NCBI GenBank assembly: GCA_964421875.1
Contig: CAYQZD010000007.1
Span: 1 to 59,148 of the forward strand
Source: CAYQZD01 sp964421875
Lineage (GTDB): Bacteria; Electryoneota; Tariuqbacteria; Tariuqbacterales; Tariuqbacteraceae
DNA: 59,148 nt
Direction: 5' to 3'
Part shown: positions 40,643-49,900 of the stretch, one piece after another
How the letters are laid out: every line of letters starts with the position of its first letter
How positions within the stretch are numbered: the first letter of the stretch is position 1
The notes under the pieces: generated by a model
Database searches by the model: none
Seen by the model: only the letters and a program-made list of their open reading frames with translations
Told to the model about the DNA's origin: nothing
Translations under genes and position numbers: made by a program

Positions 40643-40924
40643 CTAATTTAGGTTCCCGTCCCATCCCTCGACTTCAAGACGTTTCCGGGCTCCTTCAAGT
40701 GTCAATCCTTCAACTTTAACCAGGTGGTTTATTTTTTTGAGGAATTCTACGTCCGAACCGGCATAACGGCGCTGATTGCCATCCGTGCGCAAAGGCTTCA
40801 GAAAATCCTCAAACTGATATTCCCAAAAACGGATGGTGGACTTGGGAATTCCTGTAAGGGCATTGACCTGACTAATGGAGAAGAGATGTCTGGTATTTAT
40901 ATCTTTGACCGCCATCTCAGGCAT
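40643..40924 (-). CDS. MerR-family DNA-binding protein
   Basis: Compact 93-residue regulator with a MerR-type winged helix: FSISQVNALTGIPKSTIRFW, YQFEDFLKPLRTDGNQRRYA and DVEFLKKINHLVKVEGLTLE. It has no effector-binding domain or metal-ligand cysteines, so a partner or DNA supercoiling may set its activity. It lies 272 bases upstream of the tubulin-like gene in the same direction, a possible target; I see no gene in that gap (40371-40642). The element pair at 41132-41350 is upstream of it. Confidence 0.85.
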   Translation of the reverse strand: MPEMAVKDINTRHLFSISQVNALTGIPKSTIRFWEYQFEDFLKPLRTDGNQRRYAGSDVEFLKKINHLVKVEGLTLEGARKRLEVEGWDGNLN

Positions 40925-41131
40925 TAAAATGTTAATTGTGATAATTAGAGAAACATATCGCTAACCAATGATAATCCTTAGGGAACATACTTACACACCA
41001 CCTTGATTAAATACTTTTCCCCTATTTCTTATATCGACAGATTCACCTGAACCTTTACCGGTTTCACCCAATTTTTTCCGGTAAAACATCCTGACTCCAT
41101 ACCGATAATATAAATAGCGCCGATCCGTTTA

Positions 41132-41229
41132 CCCTGAAAATAGCGGCGGCGTCTATAAGCGAACCGTGAATTTTCATTTTAAGTCGCGCGATGGTTAGCG
41201 TGGAAAACCCATCGAATGATGGTTTTGTT
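41132..41229 (+). ncRNA. Structured repeat element, copy C
   Basis: GAAAAT (41136)/ATTTTC, then AGCGG with CGAACC, then GATGGTT, AACCCATC and GATGGTTTT, so that AACC(C)ATC can pair with either side. The last hairpin is followed by TTTTGTT. First of a tandem pair (126-base period) in the gene-free stretch 40925-41750. Confidence 0.65.
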
Positions 41230-41255
41230 GATATTTATAAAGATATTGTTATATT
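41228..41255 (+). promoter_or_regulatory. Predicted promoter of structured element D
   Basis: TTGATA (41228-41233), 16-base spacer and TATATT (41250-41255) lie between copies C and D; the predicted start falls at the first base of the D stem. Confidence 0.5.
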
Positions 41256-41257
41256 TA

Positions 41258-41350
41258 CTCTGAAAATAGCGGTAGCGCTTAAAGCGAGCCGAAAATTTTC
41301 ATCCTCGTTGCGAAATGGTTCGAAAAGAGAATCCATCGAATGATGGTTTA
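41258..41350 (+). ncRNA. Structured repeat element, copy D
   Basis: GAAAAT (41262)/ATTTTC, AGCGG with GAGCC, then ATGGTT, AATCCATC and GATGGTTT in competing arrangement. A fifth, degraded start (CTCTTGAAAATACCGGCAAT) is at about 41620. Downstream on the plus strand, 400 bases away, is the glycosylasparaginase gene. Confidence 0.65.
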
Positions 41351-41473
41351 GTTTGATACTAAGCAGGCAAAAATACAAAGTTACAAATCCAACAGAAATT
41401 CTTCCTGCGTTATGTCTTCGGTGAGACGGAAAACTGATTATACCTATGAAAGAGAGCGTTAATGAATAGAATC

Positions 41474-41556
41474 GTCATTCTGAGCGAAGCGAAGAATCTC
41501 CTTGTTAAATATAAGTTTAATGTAAATTGGAGATCCTTCACTGCGTTCAGGATGAC
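41474..41556. repeat. Imperfect inverted repeat, GTCATTCTGAGCG family
   Basis: Arms GTCATTCTGAGCGAAGCGAA and CACTGCGTTCAGGATGAC around an AT-rich centre. It is the same family as the inner part of the 22756-22924 element. The remaining DNA from 41360 to 41750 has no recognisable gene. Confidence 0.7.
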
Positions 41557-41750
41557 AATCGCAAGTGTTTGAATATAATAATATTAAGTTAAAGTGAAAG
41601 TTGTTTGTCAACACTCTCTTGAAAATACCGGCAATGTCAGAAAGCTATTAGATGATCTCTACACTGTACCGCTAATTGAGGATAGTCGTGAATAAATCCT
41701 CAATTGAGCTCAGGTCGGTTATTTAATCGAAACAAAAAGAGGACAAAAAA

Positions 41751-42728
41751 ATGGCCTCGGATATCAACCGAAGAGGATTTCTCAAAGGAGTGGGCGCCGC
41801 CGGGATTAGCGCAGGGCTGCTCCGGGAAACCGGTCTCCTCGCTGCCGAACCCCAGAAAAAAAGACTGAAAGGCTCCCCCTTGGTAATATCCACCTGGAAA
41901 CACGGACTCGCCGCAAACCTCGAAGCCTGGAAGGAATTGGAGAACGGCGGAAACGCATTGGACGCTGCGGAAAAAGGAGTGAATATCTCGGAAAATGACC
42001 CCGAAGTGATGAGCGTGGGCTATGGAGGACTCCCCGACAGAGAGGGGAAGGTTTCGCTTGACGCCTGTATTATGGACAGCAAGGGAAACGCGGGAGCGGT
42101 AGCCTTTCTCCAAAACTATGCCAACGCAGTCTCCGTAGCCCGAAAAGTAATGGAAAAGACCAAACATATTATGTTAGCGGGTGAGGGCGCCGAAGCCTTC
42201 GCGGAAAAGTACGGGTTCAAGAAACAAAACCTGCTCACAAAAAAAGCGGAGGAGAGGTGGAGAAAATGGCTCGCTGAAAAAGATAAACTCAATGCTGATA
42301 TCCATGATACTATCGGCCTGCTGACACTGGATAACTACGGCGAAATGGCAGGTGCCTGCACCACCAGCGGACTGGCATGGAAAATACACGGCCGCGTGGG
42401 AGACTCCCCTATTATCGGGGCAGGATTATACGTGGACAATCAAGTTGGAGGAGCCGCTGCCACCGGCATTGGCGAAGAATGTATCAAGGTCTGCGGCGCT
42501 TTCCTGGTGGTTGAGGAAATGCGGAGGGGAGCCTCCCCCGCCGAAGCCTGTAGGGAAGCGATAAAAAGGGTGGCGGCAAGGCATAAGGATAAACCAAAAT
42601 GGCAGCTCGCTTTCATCGCGATGAATATCAGCGGTGAGGTCGGCGCTTATTCCCTGGTCAAGAATTTCCAATATGCCGTGATGAAGGAAGGAAAAAACCG
42701 CCTAATCCCTTCGGAACATTTAATCTGA
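41751..42728 (+). CDS. Glycosylasparaginase with Tat signal
   Basis: N4-(beta-N-acetylglucosaminyl)-L-asparaginase type Ntn-hydrolase, which cleaves the GlcNAc-asparagine bond of glycopeptides after self-cleavage into two chains. 325 residues. A twin-arginine signal (NRRGFLKGVGAAGISAG) sends the folded enzyme across the inner membrane. The mature part has STWKHGLAANLEAW, GYGGLPDREG, and the autocleavage site ADIHDTIG, whose threonine becomes the nucleophile, followed by GACTTSGLAWKIHGRVGDSP and GGAAATGIGE. All key residues are present. GAGGA precedes the ATG. Fits scavenging of host or environmental glycoprotein. Confidence 0.93.
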   Translation: MASDINRRGFLKGVGAAGISAGLLRETGLLAAEPQKKRLKGSPLVISTWKHGLAANLEAWKELENGGNALDAAEKGVNISENDPEVMSVGYGGLPDREGKVSLDACIMDSKGNAGAVAFLQNYANAVSVARKVMEKTKHIMLAGEGAEAFAEKYGFKKQNLLTKKAEERWRKWLAEKDKLNADIHDTIGLLTLDNYGEMAGACTTSGLAWKIHGRVGDSPIIGAGLYVDNQVGGAAATGIGEECIKVCGAFLVVEEMRRGASPAEACREAIKRVAARHKDKPKWQLAFIAMNISGEVGAYSLVKNFQYAVMKEGKNRLIPSEHLI

Positions 42729-42807
42729 CTGACAACTTAGAACATCCCTCGATAGGCAGTCTCCTATGAAAACCTTATAGTCTCATCATCAATAACTACT
42801 TATCAGA

Positions 42808-45800
42808 GTGATAGCGTTGAAACAAATAATTAAAAAACTGCTTCCGCTCATCGTTTTCACCTTCTTCGCCGGAATCAGTATCCTTATCTGGCTGAAGGAC
42901 TTCGAACATCAAAAGCGCCTGATACGAGAACATACCGAAGGTCTGGCGCATCAAGTGGCGTTCAGACTGGAAGACGCCTTCGAACAAAGACTGAAAATCC
43001 TGCAAACCCTGGCCAGCGAAAGACTCGGCTGGTCCGGATGGGTGGAGAAGTACTTCACCTATCATAGCTCAATCATTATGGCAAGTTTTACCGGATTTCA
43101 AGCTATTAATTGGATTGATTCGGAAGGAATAATCAGAAGAGTATATCCGGAGGAGCCTAACCGCGCCGCTTTGAACAAAGACCTGCGTCAGCACCCGGAA
43201 ACACGCGTGAGAGATACCTTTAATCAAGCCGAAAAAACCAGAGTTTACGCCATCACTCCGGTTGTTGAACTCTACCAAGGGGGGCAGGGTGTCGCCAGTT
43301 ACTGGCCCGTCATCACCAAGAAAGGCGCTCTTGCAGGATACCTGAACGGTGTCTTCAAAATTAAACCCCTGATTGAAGCCTGCCTGCCGCATGATGTTGA
43401 AGGTCCCCTGCATTTCATCCTGCTTGAAGAAGGACGGATAATTTACTACAGCGATGAGTCTATGAATTCTTCAACATCTGTAAAATTACTCCAGGGAAAC
43501 GATGAATATGTGTTCATAGAACTGGAATTCTTCGAAAGAAAATGGACCCTTTGTATGGCGCCGGTTGAGAACTTTCTGTCCGGCGCAGAAAGTACTCTTA
43601 AAGATTTAATCCTCGTCTTCGGATTGATCCTATCTGCCGGATTAGCCCTCTTTATCCATCTCCTATACCGAAAAATGGAGCAGCTATTCCACGCCAAGCA
43701 ACGCGCCGAAAACGCTGTGACACGCTGCCAAATTTCGGAACAAACCACTCTGGAAGAAAAACGGTTCAACGACAACATTATCGCAGCAATTCCCACCGCA
43801 ATCCTGGTATTGGACAAAGAACTAAATATACTGAAAGCCAACCGCAGTTTCTTCGAACTATTCCCCTCCACAACTCCGGAAATCGTGGGAAAACCGTACT
43901 GCAGTGTTCTCTGCTGTAACGAGGAAGCGGAAAACAGAAATGAATGTCTTATTTTAAAGGCTTTGGAAAAGGTCTTCGCCCAATCCGAACCAACCTTCAA
44001 CCAAATCGTCGAACTGGAAACCGGTAAAAACCGAAAAAACTGGTTTAAATTCTCTGCAGTCGGTGTCAAACGAAAAAATAGCGAAGCACTGCTGATTCTT
44101 GATAACATCAGCGCAATAAAAGAACTGGAAGAGGACTCCGAACAGCGCCGTAAATATATGGAAGCCATCTTCCGTTCAGTGCCCGACGCAATCATCACCC
44201 TCGACAGCAACCATTCTGTAGTGGAATGGAATCCCGGCGCGGAAAAACTCTTCGGCTATGCCCGAAAGGAAGCGGTAGGTATAAACATTGACGAACTGGT
44301 CGTATGCCCCGATAAATTGGAAGAATCACGCGCCTTCACCAAATCGGTCCTGAATGGCGGAGATATTCATCCTATCGAAACCGTCCGCTGTTGTAAAAAC
44401 GGCAGACGGGTCGAAGTGATTGTTGCCGGTTCACCCATTCGCTCCGATGATAAAGCCGCTGGAGTAGTGGCTGTATATAAAGATATCTCAGAACGGAAAC
44501 GAGCGGAAGCAGCCATAATAAAAGCCAAACAGGAATGGGAACGCACCTTCGATGCAGTCCCGGACCTGATCGCTATCCTCGACAATCAGCATCAAATCCT
44601 CAGAGCGAATCGGGCAATGGCAGAGAGACTAAACACCACTCCCCAAGAGCTTGTGGGAAAAAAATGTTACGAACTGGTGCATAAATCCCACACTCCCCCG
44701 CCGGGCTGTAAAATGGAGAAAATGCTTCGAGAAGGAAAATCCTATGATTATGAATTCCATGAAGACCAATTAGATGGAGACTTCTATGCCACTGTCACAC
44801 CACTGGTGAACCAGGACGGCGAAATTGAAGGGTGTGTACATGTTCTCTACGATGTTACACGCCGAAAACAGGCTGAAATCGAATTGCATAAAAGTCAGGA
44901 AAGATACAAAACGCTGATTGTCAATCAGGGAGAAGGCATCGGCGTGGCTGACCTTGATGAACGCTTTACCTTTGTAAATCCTGCAATGGAGGAACTTTTA
45001 GGCCGGCCGGAGAAGGAATTGTTAGCGCATAGTCTATCCGAATTTATGGACGAAGAGCACTTTAAAACCATCCTGCAGCAAACTAAAATTCGGAAACGTG
45101 GCATAAAAAGCGGATATGACATTGTCATAACTCGCTCGGACGGAGAGAAAAGGATAGTCCATATCACCGCCTCACCCTTGTGGGCTGAAAACGGAGAATA
45201 TTCAGGTTCTTTCGCCGTCTTCAGAGACATCACCAATCAAAAAAGGGCCGAGGAAGCAAGAGACCGTTCCTTTAGAGAAGCGGAAGAATTACGAAACCTG
45301 ATTGTGAAGCTGAACACCACCTATACGATGGAAGATATGCTGCCCCTGATATTAAACTCTGCCTTTTCTATGACCGGACTGGAAAAAGGCGGAATCTTTA
45401 TTATTGATGAAGATGGAAAAAACGCTCAGCTGAAAAACTATAAAGGAATCACAGAAAAACAAGCCGCATCTTTGGAACAAATACCGCTGGAAAGTCTCCA
45501 GGAAAACCTCTTAAACGAGTTCGTTTCTTTTGTAATACCAAACAAAGCCGACCCCTCATTCATCCATCAAATCGGAATAGAGCATGAAATAAAACATATC
45601 TACATTGCGCCCCTGCGCTTCAAAGAATCTCTGGTGGGTTTTATCACTCTCTCAACATCCACCGAAAAGAAGCTTGACGCCGGAGGTATCTCGCTGCTGA
45701 AAACCCTGGGGGCGGAAACAGCGGCGATTCTCTGGCGCCTGCAAACCGAGCAAGCCTTGAAAACCTCGGAATCCTTCAACCGAGGCATCGTAACACATTC

Positions 45801-47301
45801 CCCGGTTGGCATACTCTACCTGAACGCCGAAGGAAAAATCATCTACGAAAATCCCGCAATCTATCGAATGTTGGGATTGCCGGAGGTACGGTCATCATCA
45901 TATATCGGTAAACACTTCCAGGATGTCCCCCTGTTTCGCAATGTCAATGGCGGAGATATTTTTGCCCGAGTAGTGGCTGGGGAAGTGGTCGAGGGCGCGG
46001 AAGTGGAATATAGGTCTCATTCCGGACAAACCCGCTTTCTGGAAATCTTCGCCTCGCCCCGATGGGGGGTAGAAGGAAAAGTCATCGGAGCAGTAGTGAT
46101 GTGCCTGGACCTGACCAATTACCGAACCCTGGAGATGCAATTGCGTCAAGCGCAGAAAATGGAAGCGGTGGGAACCCTGGCTGGAGGCATCGCACACGAC
46201 TTCAATAACCTCTTGACTGGTATTATGGGAAACGTCGAACTCCTCCAACGGAAACTCCAGTCGAAAGATCCTATGAGGGAAGACCTCGAACGAGTCCAAA
46301 AAAGCGCGGAAAGAGCGGCGGAACTCACCGCACAGCTCCTCGCCTTCGGCCGTAGGCGGATGGAACAGCCCAAACCGGCCAACATCAACGACTGTATCGA
46401 TGAAACCTTCGAACTCTTCAGCAGAACCATCGACCCCCGAATTGAAATCGTCTCACAAAAAGAATCCCAACTCTGGGTGGTGAAAGCGGACACCGGACAA
46501 CTGAACCAGGTGCTGATGAACCTCCTGGTAAACGCCCGCGATGCGATGCCCAACGGGGGAAAAATCACTATGAAAAGCGAAAACTACTATGTCAGCGAGG
46601 AAATGGCCAGGGATTATCAGGACGTAAAAAGTGGTGAATATGTCCGAATCGCAATCGCTGACACCGGAGCCGGCATCGAATCCGACCATATGGAACGAAT
46701 CTTCGAACCATTCTTCTCCACCAAAACCCACGGAAAAGGAACCGGATTGGGATTAGCGATGGTGTATAGCATCGTTAAGGCTCACCTTGGATGGATCGCT
46801 GTCTCCAGCGAACCGGATATAGGGACTACCTTCGAAATTTACCTGCCTCGAGCCAGAGAAGAGCTGATACCGGAAGAACCCATCACCACCGATGAAATCA
46901 AAGGCGGAAAAGAAACCATACTTCTAGCCGATGATGAGGAAATTGTCAGAAACCTGGGAAAATCAGTACTGGAAGAATTTGGCTACAAAGTGGTCTTAGC
47001 CACCGACGGAGTGAATGCCATAGAAATCTACCGGCGTGGAAAGAAAAGAATTGAACTGGTTATCCTCGATCTGTCTATGCCCCGCAAATCCGGCAGAGAA
47101 ACCCTCAAAGACCTCCTGAAACTTAATCCGGACCTGCCGGTCATTATCTCCAGCGGTTTCGATAAAGGTGGACCGGTGGAAGAGTTGTTGGAATCGGGAG
47201 CTAAAGGATTTGTGCAGAAACCGTATCGAATGGAGCAGATGCTGCAAACCGTGAGACGAGTGCTGGACAGCAGAAACAAAGGAAAGAATGAATCTGAATA
47301 A
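42808..47301 (+). CDS. Hybrid histidine kinase with CHASE, multiple PAS, GAF and receiver
   Basis: Membrane sensor of 1497 residues. TM1 (LLPLIVFTFFAGISILIWL) and TM2 (LILVFGLILSAGLALFIHLL, about 275) bracket a CHASE-like extracytoplasmic domain (VASYWPVITKKGALAGYLNG). In the cytoplasm follow four PAS domains (about 320-815; e.g. IPTAILVLDKELNILKANR, VPDAIITLDSNHSVVEWNPG), a GAF domain (about 820-980), a fifth PAS (about 985-1105), the HisKA box GTLAGGIAHDFNNLL (His near 1128), HATPase motifs (NLLVNARDAMPNGG, ADTGAGI, GTGLGLAMVYSIV) and a receiver (LADDEEIVRN, phospho-Asp in VILDLSMP near 1420, KPY). All catalytic residues are visible. No output regulator adjoins. GTG at 42808 or TTG at 42817 could start it. 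Confidence 0.95.
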   Translation: MIALKQIIKKLLPLIVFTFFAGISILIWLKDFEHQKRLIREHTEGLAHQVAFRLEDAFEQRLKILQTLASERLGWSGWVEKYFTYHSSIIMASFTGFQAINWIDSEGIIRRVYPEEPNRAALNKDLRQHPETRVRDTFNQAEKTRVYAITPVVELYQGGQGVASYWPVITKKGALAGYLNGVFKIKPLIEACLPHDVEGPLHFILLEEGRIIYYSDESMNSSTSVKLLQGNDEYVFIELEFFERKWTLCMAPVENFLSGAESTLKDLILVFGLILSAGLALFIHLLYRKMEQLFHAKQRAENAVTRCQISEQTTLEEKRFNDNIIAAIPTAILVLDKELNILKANRSFFELFPSTTPEIVGKPYCSVLCCNEEAENRNECLILKALEKVFAQSEPTFNQIVELETGKNRKNWFKFSAVGVKRKNSEALLILDNISAIKELEEDSEQRRKYMEAIFRSVPDAIITLDSNHSVVEWNPGAEKLFGYARKEAVGINIDELVVCPDKLEESRAFTKSVLNGGDIHPIETVRCCKNGRRVEVIVAGSPIRSDDKAAGVVAVYKDISERKRAEAAIIKAKQEWERTFDAVPDLIAILDNQHQILRANRAMAERLNTTPQELVGKKCYELVHKSHTPPPGCKMEKMLREGKSYDYEFHEDQLDGDFYATVTPLVNQDGEIEGCVHVLYDVTRRKQAEIELHKSQERYKTLIVNQGEGIGVADLDERFTFVNPAMEELLGRPEKELLAHSLSEFMDEEHFKTILQQTKIRKRGIKSGYDIVITRSDGEKRIVHITASPLWAENGEYSGSFAVFRDITNQKRAEEARDRSFREAEELRNLIVKLNTTYTMEDMLPLILNSAFSMTGLEKGGIFIIDEDGKNAQLKNYKGITEKQAASLEQIPLESLQENLLNEFVSFVIPNKADPSFIHQIGIEHEIKHIYIAPLRFKESLVGFITLSTSTEKKLDAGGISLLKTLGAETAAILWRLQTEQALKTSESFNRGIVTHSPVGILYLNAEGKIIYENPAIYRMLGLPEVRSSSYIGKHFQDVPLFRNVNGGDIFARVVAGEVVEGAEVEYRSHSGQTRFLEIFASPRWGVEGKVIGAVVMCLDLTNYRTLEMQLRQAQKMEAVGTLAGGIAHDFNNLLTGIMGNVELLQRKLQSKDPMREDLERVQKSAERAAELTAQLLAFGRRRMEQPKPANINDCIDETFELFSRTIDPRIEIVSQKESQLWVVKADTGQLNQVLMNLLVNARDAMPNGGKITMKSENYYVSEEMARDYQDVKSGEYVRIAIADTGAGIESDHMERIFEPFFSTKTHGKGTGLGLAMVYSIVKAHLGWIAVSSEPDIGTTFEIYLPRAREELIPEEPITTDEIKGGKETILLADDEEIVRNLGKSVLEEFGYKVVLATDGVNAIEIYRRGKKRIELVILDLSMPRKSGRETLKDLLKLNPDLPVIISSGFDKGGPVEELLESGAKGFVQKPYRMEQMLQTVRRVLDSRNKGKNESE

Positions 47302-47332
47302 AAAAAGGGGAGTAGGTTTATTCCCCCTCCCC
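47301..47332 (-). terminator. Intrinsic terminator overlapping the end of speE
   Basis: GGGGAG (47307-47312) and CTCCCC (47327-47332) pair; the minus strand ends in a T-run (47301-47306). The first arm on the minus strand is formed by the last codons of speE. The gene on the plus strand ends at the edge of the same hairpin. Confidence 0.8.
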
Positions 47333-48163
47333 GTAATAACGTAACAGTTCACCGGGCAGAGCGAAGGCCGCCCGATGGATTCCGCTATTATAATAATTCA
47401 GCCTGCCATCCAATTCCATCGCCGCTTCTTCTCTGAAATCCTCCAGCGGATGCCGGGACTTTGAAGCTATGATAAATGTCCAGAGAGCCGAAGGATAGGT
47501 TGGAATGACTGAAAGGTAGGGCAGCGCTACCGGAAAAATGGTCTTTAGCTTCGCCAACATCCCCCGAGAAATATGACGATCGTAGAGAGGGGATTCAGCT
47601 TGAGCGGTCATTATACCTTCATCAGTGAGCGCCTCAAACACGCTCTGGTAGAACGGTTTTTCAAACAACCCCACCGCAGATCCCACCGGATCGATGGAAT
47701 CCACCACCGCAAGGTCGTAGCGGGATTTTACTCCCTCAACGAAACCTATACCGTCCTCAAAAAACAAATTGACCCGAGGGTCGTCAAAACCGGAAGACAA
47801 TCCCGGTAAATATTTCCGGCTAACCTCGACCACTTCCCGATCGATTTCCACCAAATCGACCGATTCGATGGAAGAATGCTTCAATAGTTCACGCACCGAT
47901 CCCCCGTCACCGCCGCCAACCACCAGCGCTCGCCGCGGATGAGGATGGGTGAAGGCTGAAAGGTGAACTATCATCTCATGATAAGCCGCTTCGTCCCGCT
48001 CCGTCAGCATCACCAAACCGTCAAGTATAAGTATTCGTCCAAACTCAAGTGTGTCTATCACATCCACCATCTGATATTCCGACTGGTGATGATACAGATG
48101 CTCTTTGACCTTTAACGAAAACCGCACGTTCTTCGTGTGCTCTTCAGTGAACCATAAGTGCAA
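47318..48163 (-). CDS. speE: Spermidine synthase
   Basis: Aminopropyltransferase making spermidine from putrescine and decarboxylated S-adenosylmethionine, 281 residues. Family motifs are present: HLWFTEEHTKNVRFSLKV, ILDGLVMLTERDEAAYHEMI, VVGGGDGGSVRELL and DLVEIDREVVEVSRKY. The substrate loop reads VVDSIDPVGSAVGLF, where most SpeE proteins have DSTDPVGPA, so the acceptor amine preference could differ. TTG start. Convergent with the histidine kinase. No speD lies nearby. Confidence 0.94.
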   Translation of the reverse strand: MHLWFTEEHTKNVRFSLKVKEHLYHHQSEYQMVDVIDTLEFGRILILDGLVMLTERDEAAYHEMIVHLSAFTHPHPRRALVVGGGDGGSVRELLKHSSIESVDLVEIDREVVEVSRKYLPGLSSGFDDPRVNLFFEDGIGFVEGVKSRYDLAVVDSIDPVGSAVGLFEKPFYQSVFEALTDEGIMTAQAESPLYDRHISRGMLAKLKTIFPVALPYLSVIPTYPSALWTFIIASKSRHPLEDFREEAAMELDGRLNYYNSGIHRAAFALPGELLRYYGEGE

Positions 48164-48242
48164 TTCTAAAATTCCCGGTTATGTATTGGAAAAAAGTCCT
48201 GGGGCTCGTGTCTCAAGTCTCCAGAAATCGATTTCTCTTCGT

Positions 48243-48320
48243 TCCCGCGCTATAGCGAGGGAATTCAGAATATTATAAATTGTCATTGCAAATCCGCCGT
48301 ACGGCGGATGAAGCAATCGG
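48243..48320. repeat. Palindromes between speE and a secreted protein gene
   Basis: TCCCGCGCTATAGCGAGGGA hairpin near 48243-48263, then GTCATTGC at 48282 followed by the palindrome ATCCGCCGTACGGCGGAT and GAAGCAATC, a half-element of the type at 21690. The remaining 48321-48399 is without features. Confidence 0.65.
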
Positions 48321-48399
48321 GCGATTCTGCGATTATACTGTTCTGACAGGTCTTTAGCGCAGTATAAATCCGACTTGCCTGAAATGACTTTATGTCAAG

Positions 48400-49866
48400 C
48401 TACTTTAACAACATTAACTTCCGAACAACCTGTCTATTGCTAATCCTCAAACTCGCAAAATACAATCCGCTGGGCGCCCCCGACGCCTCCCATACCGACC
48501 GATGCCTCCCGGCGCGCCTGAATCCATCGACTAAGACCGCAACCTCCCGCCCGGCGATGTCGTAGATTGCGAGCCTGACTTGACTTGCAGCTTGAAGCTT
48601 GAAGCTGAGAGCTGTAGAAGCGTTGAAAGGATTAGGATAGGCGGAAAAAATTATGAAACCCTCCGGAACCTCACCCGCCGGGCGCAGCGACACCGGATTC
48701 TGATGAAAATAATAAGCCCCGATATCCGGCACCGTCCCGTCCGGATCAAGCGGAGTCTCCGGACTCCCTGCATCAATACACGTGGAACCATCCTGCAGGC
48801 GGAAATCCCCGCCCAAAGGATTTTCCAACAACGGATCCATAAATATATTATAATACTCATCGCAAGAATCGCCGTTAAAGTTCACCAAGGCTAACACCCC
48901 AATTTCAGAAGGGATAGTGTTCCCCCGAACATACCCGGCTTTGTTCTTATAAAAGGAGCAAAACTCTATCCGCGCCTCCGGAGAATTGTTGACTCCAATA
49001 CCGGCGGGACCTCTGTTGAAATTAATCATCGTATTCACAATCATTACCGACGAGAAACCCACAAAAATCCCCCCGGCGGAGTAACCCGCCTCATTCCCGT
49101 ACACCGTGCAGTTAATTATAGTAGAATTGGAATTGTCGTTGCAGCTTATCCCCCCCCCGTACTCCCCGGTGTAATTGTTAGCCACCAAACACCGCTCGAT
49201 ACGCCCCGTGGCGCCGTGATTGTGGCAGATTCCCCCGCCGCCCATACCGCTGCCGCTCCCCGCCATATTGCAATAGTTACCGGTTACCACACAGTTCTTG
49301 ATTATCACCGGACAGCGAGTGCAGTAAATCCCCCCCCCGTTGTGAACACACCAATTGTCGGTAACCACACAATCGAAAATTCTTATCGGAACCTGAGTCG
49401 AGTTCCCCGAACAGTATATCCCCCCACCCCAGTTGGCCCGGTTGCCGGTTACCGTGCAGTTAAAGATGCTCACCCCGGTGTGATAAATGTTCACCGCGCT
49501 GGCGAAAGCCCCGGTGAAATAGCAGTAAGCCAGCCGGCTGCTGTCGCTGGAACCAGCCTGGAAAATAACGCTGCCCCAGCCCCCTTCAAAATTCGGGTCG
49601 GGTAAGAAAAAAATGCTGTCAGCCTCCGTCCCCTCCGCCCGCAGATAACCGTAGATGTAGAACCGGTGACTCCCCTGAAAAATAAAGACCGCCCCCGGCT
49701 GAATCACCAGCGAGTCCTCCTCAAGAACCGAGATGGTATCGATGACATGATAAATCTCCGCCTCCAGCGTCCCCGATTGAGGCCCTCGCAGAGGAATCTG
49801 AGCAGAAGAAACTCCTAATAGTATGTAGAATACTAATATGAGTACGGAAAATGAAATTGTTCTCAT
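48400..49866 (-). CDS. Secreted right-handed beta-helix protein with sorting domain
   Basis: Exported surface protein of about 488 residues. ATG at 49866 gives a signal peptide (RTISFSVLILVFYILLGVSS). The body is a parallel beta-helix: repeated NCTVTGNRANWGGGIYC, CVVTGNYCNMAG, CTVYGNEAGYSAGGI, with an asparagine/cysteine ladder as in polymorphic-outer-membrane-protein-like repeats. Then CIDAGSPETPLDPDGTVPDI, common before sorting domains, and the C-terminal domain (AYPNPFNASTALSFKL, YDIAGREVAVL, GLYFASL). Enzymatic residues are not apparent; likely an adhesin or lyase-like protein. One of four neighbouring secreted genes on this strand. Confidence 0.87.
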   Translation of the reverse strand: MRTISFSVLILVFYILLGVSSAQIPLRGPQSGTLEAEIYHVIDTISVLEEDSLVIQPGAVFIFQGSHRFYIYGYLRAEGTEADSIFFLPDPNFEGGWGSVIFQAGSSDSSRLAYCYFTGAFASAVNIYHTGVSIFNCTVTGNRANWGGGIYCSGNSTQVPIRIFDCVVTDNWCVHNGGGIYCTRCPVIIKNCVVTGNYCNMAGSGSGMGGGGICHNHGATGRIERCLVANNYTGEYGGGISCNDNSNSTIINCTVYGNEAGYSAGGIFVGFSSVMIVNTMINFNRGPAGIGVNNSPEARIEFCSFYKNKAGYVRGNTIPSEIGVLALVNFNGDSCDEYYNIFMDPLLENPLGGDFRLQDGSTCIDAGSPETPLDPDGTVPDIGAYYFHQNPVSLRPAGEVPEGFIIFSAYPNPFNASTALSFKLQAASQVRLAIYDIAGREVAVLVDGFRRAGRHRSVWEASGAPSGLYFASLRISNRQVVRKLMLLK

Positions 49867-49900
49867 GGATACATCAAACATTGTTTTAATTAAAAATATT

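Noticed and set aside
26435..41350. Cyclic-di-GMP (GEMM) or other known riboswitch as identity of the five-copy element
   Set aside because: The signature bases of the known classes I can recall (for example GEMM tetraloop-receptor sequences) are absent, and the copies do not precede one type of gene.
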